Assembly: GCA_949747725.1 (NCBI GenBank)
Contig: CATKFJ010000169.1
Location: 1 to 5,304 of the forward strand
Direction: 5' to 3'
DNA: 5,304 nt
DNA from: an uncultured bacterium
GTDB lineage: Bacteria; Bacillota; Clostridia; Christensenellales; Pumilibacteraceae
The notes beneath the pieces are model-generated. The model searched no databases and was not told the DNA's origin. It worked only from the letters and a program-made list of their open reading frames with translations. Position numbers and translations under genes: made by a program. This document shows positions 5,122 through 5,304 of this stretch, piece after piece; position 1 is the first letter of the stretch; every line of letters begins with the position of its first letter.

Positions 5122-5304
5122 TCACGGCTGCAAGCTTACAGCAACGACATCTGTCGACGTGTCAACGGGTGTGTCGATTATCTGTTCTGTCGGTTTATCG
5201 GGCTTTTTGGGAAAAAGAACGATGCCCAATACAAACACGCAGATCATAAACGACATGGCGATATAAATAAACGCGCGCGCATTATACTTAAACATTAATA
5301 CAAG
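5122..5304 (-). CDS. C-terminal part of an unidentified membrane protein (partial)
   Basis: A - strand frame is open from the right edge to TGA 5122-5124, giving 60 residues. It has a basic patch (FKYNAR), then one strong hydrophobic helix of about 21 residues (from AFIYIAMSF to GIVLF, about 11-31), then PKKPDKP and a hydrophilic acidic tail rich in Thr, Asp and Val. This looks like the last membrane helix and tail of a transporter or other membrane protein, or a small single-helix protein starting at ATG 5293-5295. The nine visible bases before that ATG (CTTGTATTA) hold no ribosome site, which favours a longer gene running out of the window. It converges on the TetR-type gene with 70 bp between stops. 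Family not recognised. Confidence 0.6.
   Translation of the reverse strand, partial: LVLMFKYNARAFIYIAMSFMICVFVLGIVLFPKKPDKPTEQIIDTPVDTSTDVVAVSLQP

Noticed and set aside
5062..5298. + strand open frame of 78 codons at the right end
   Set aside because: No ribosome site or recognisable pattern. The - strand frame over the same bases has a convincing membrane helix and tail.

Overview
The window looks like chromosomal DNA of a Gram-positive-type bacterium of the Bacillota, probably an uncultured, gut-type member of the Clostridia. The grounds are strong purine-rich Shine-Dalgarno sites, a perfect sigma-70/sigma-A type promoter, moderate GC content, and a NatA/BcrA-like drug-efflux type ABC cassette with a small TetR regulator. 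The taxonomic placement is inference; nothing here identifies a genus.

Layout. Positions 1-454 hold only fragments of coding sequence: a possible 3' end of a + strand gene (stop at 70), and a short - strand frame (67-222) that may be a remnant. The same stretch holds an unusually dense set of hairpins. The two convergent stops share one hairpin loop (57-79). A long imperfect hairpin follows (202-243), then three directly abutting hairpins (299-419), including a perfect 26-bp inverted repeat. These act most plausibly as bidirectional terminators that insulate the operon.

Positions 455-4336 are one tight - strand operon, transcribed right to left: ABC ATPase 1 (3404-4336), ABC ATPase 2 (2493-3407, GTG start, 4-base overlap), an ABC-2/NatB-type permease (932-2503, 11-base overlap), and a small TerB-like protein (455-910). 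A TetR/AcrR-type regulator (4485-5051) lies divergently on the + strand. The 148-bp divergent region carries two copies of one inverted-repeat operator (half-site CTGTAA, 6-bp spacer), each at or next to the -35 of one of two promoters that point toward each other. The simplest model is that the regulator represses itself and the exporter operon until a ligand, perhaps the exported compound, releases it.

At the right edge, a partial - strand gene (stop at 5122-5124) encodes the C-terminal part of a membrane protein, convergent with the regulator.

The points most worth a second look are the twin operators with face-to-face promoters, the TerB-like protein ending an ABC exporter operon, the two ATPases that both lack the usual Q-loop glutamine, and the hairpin cluster at 57-443.
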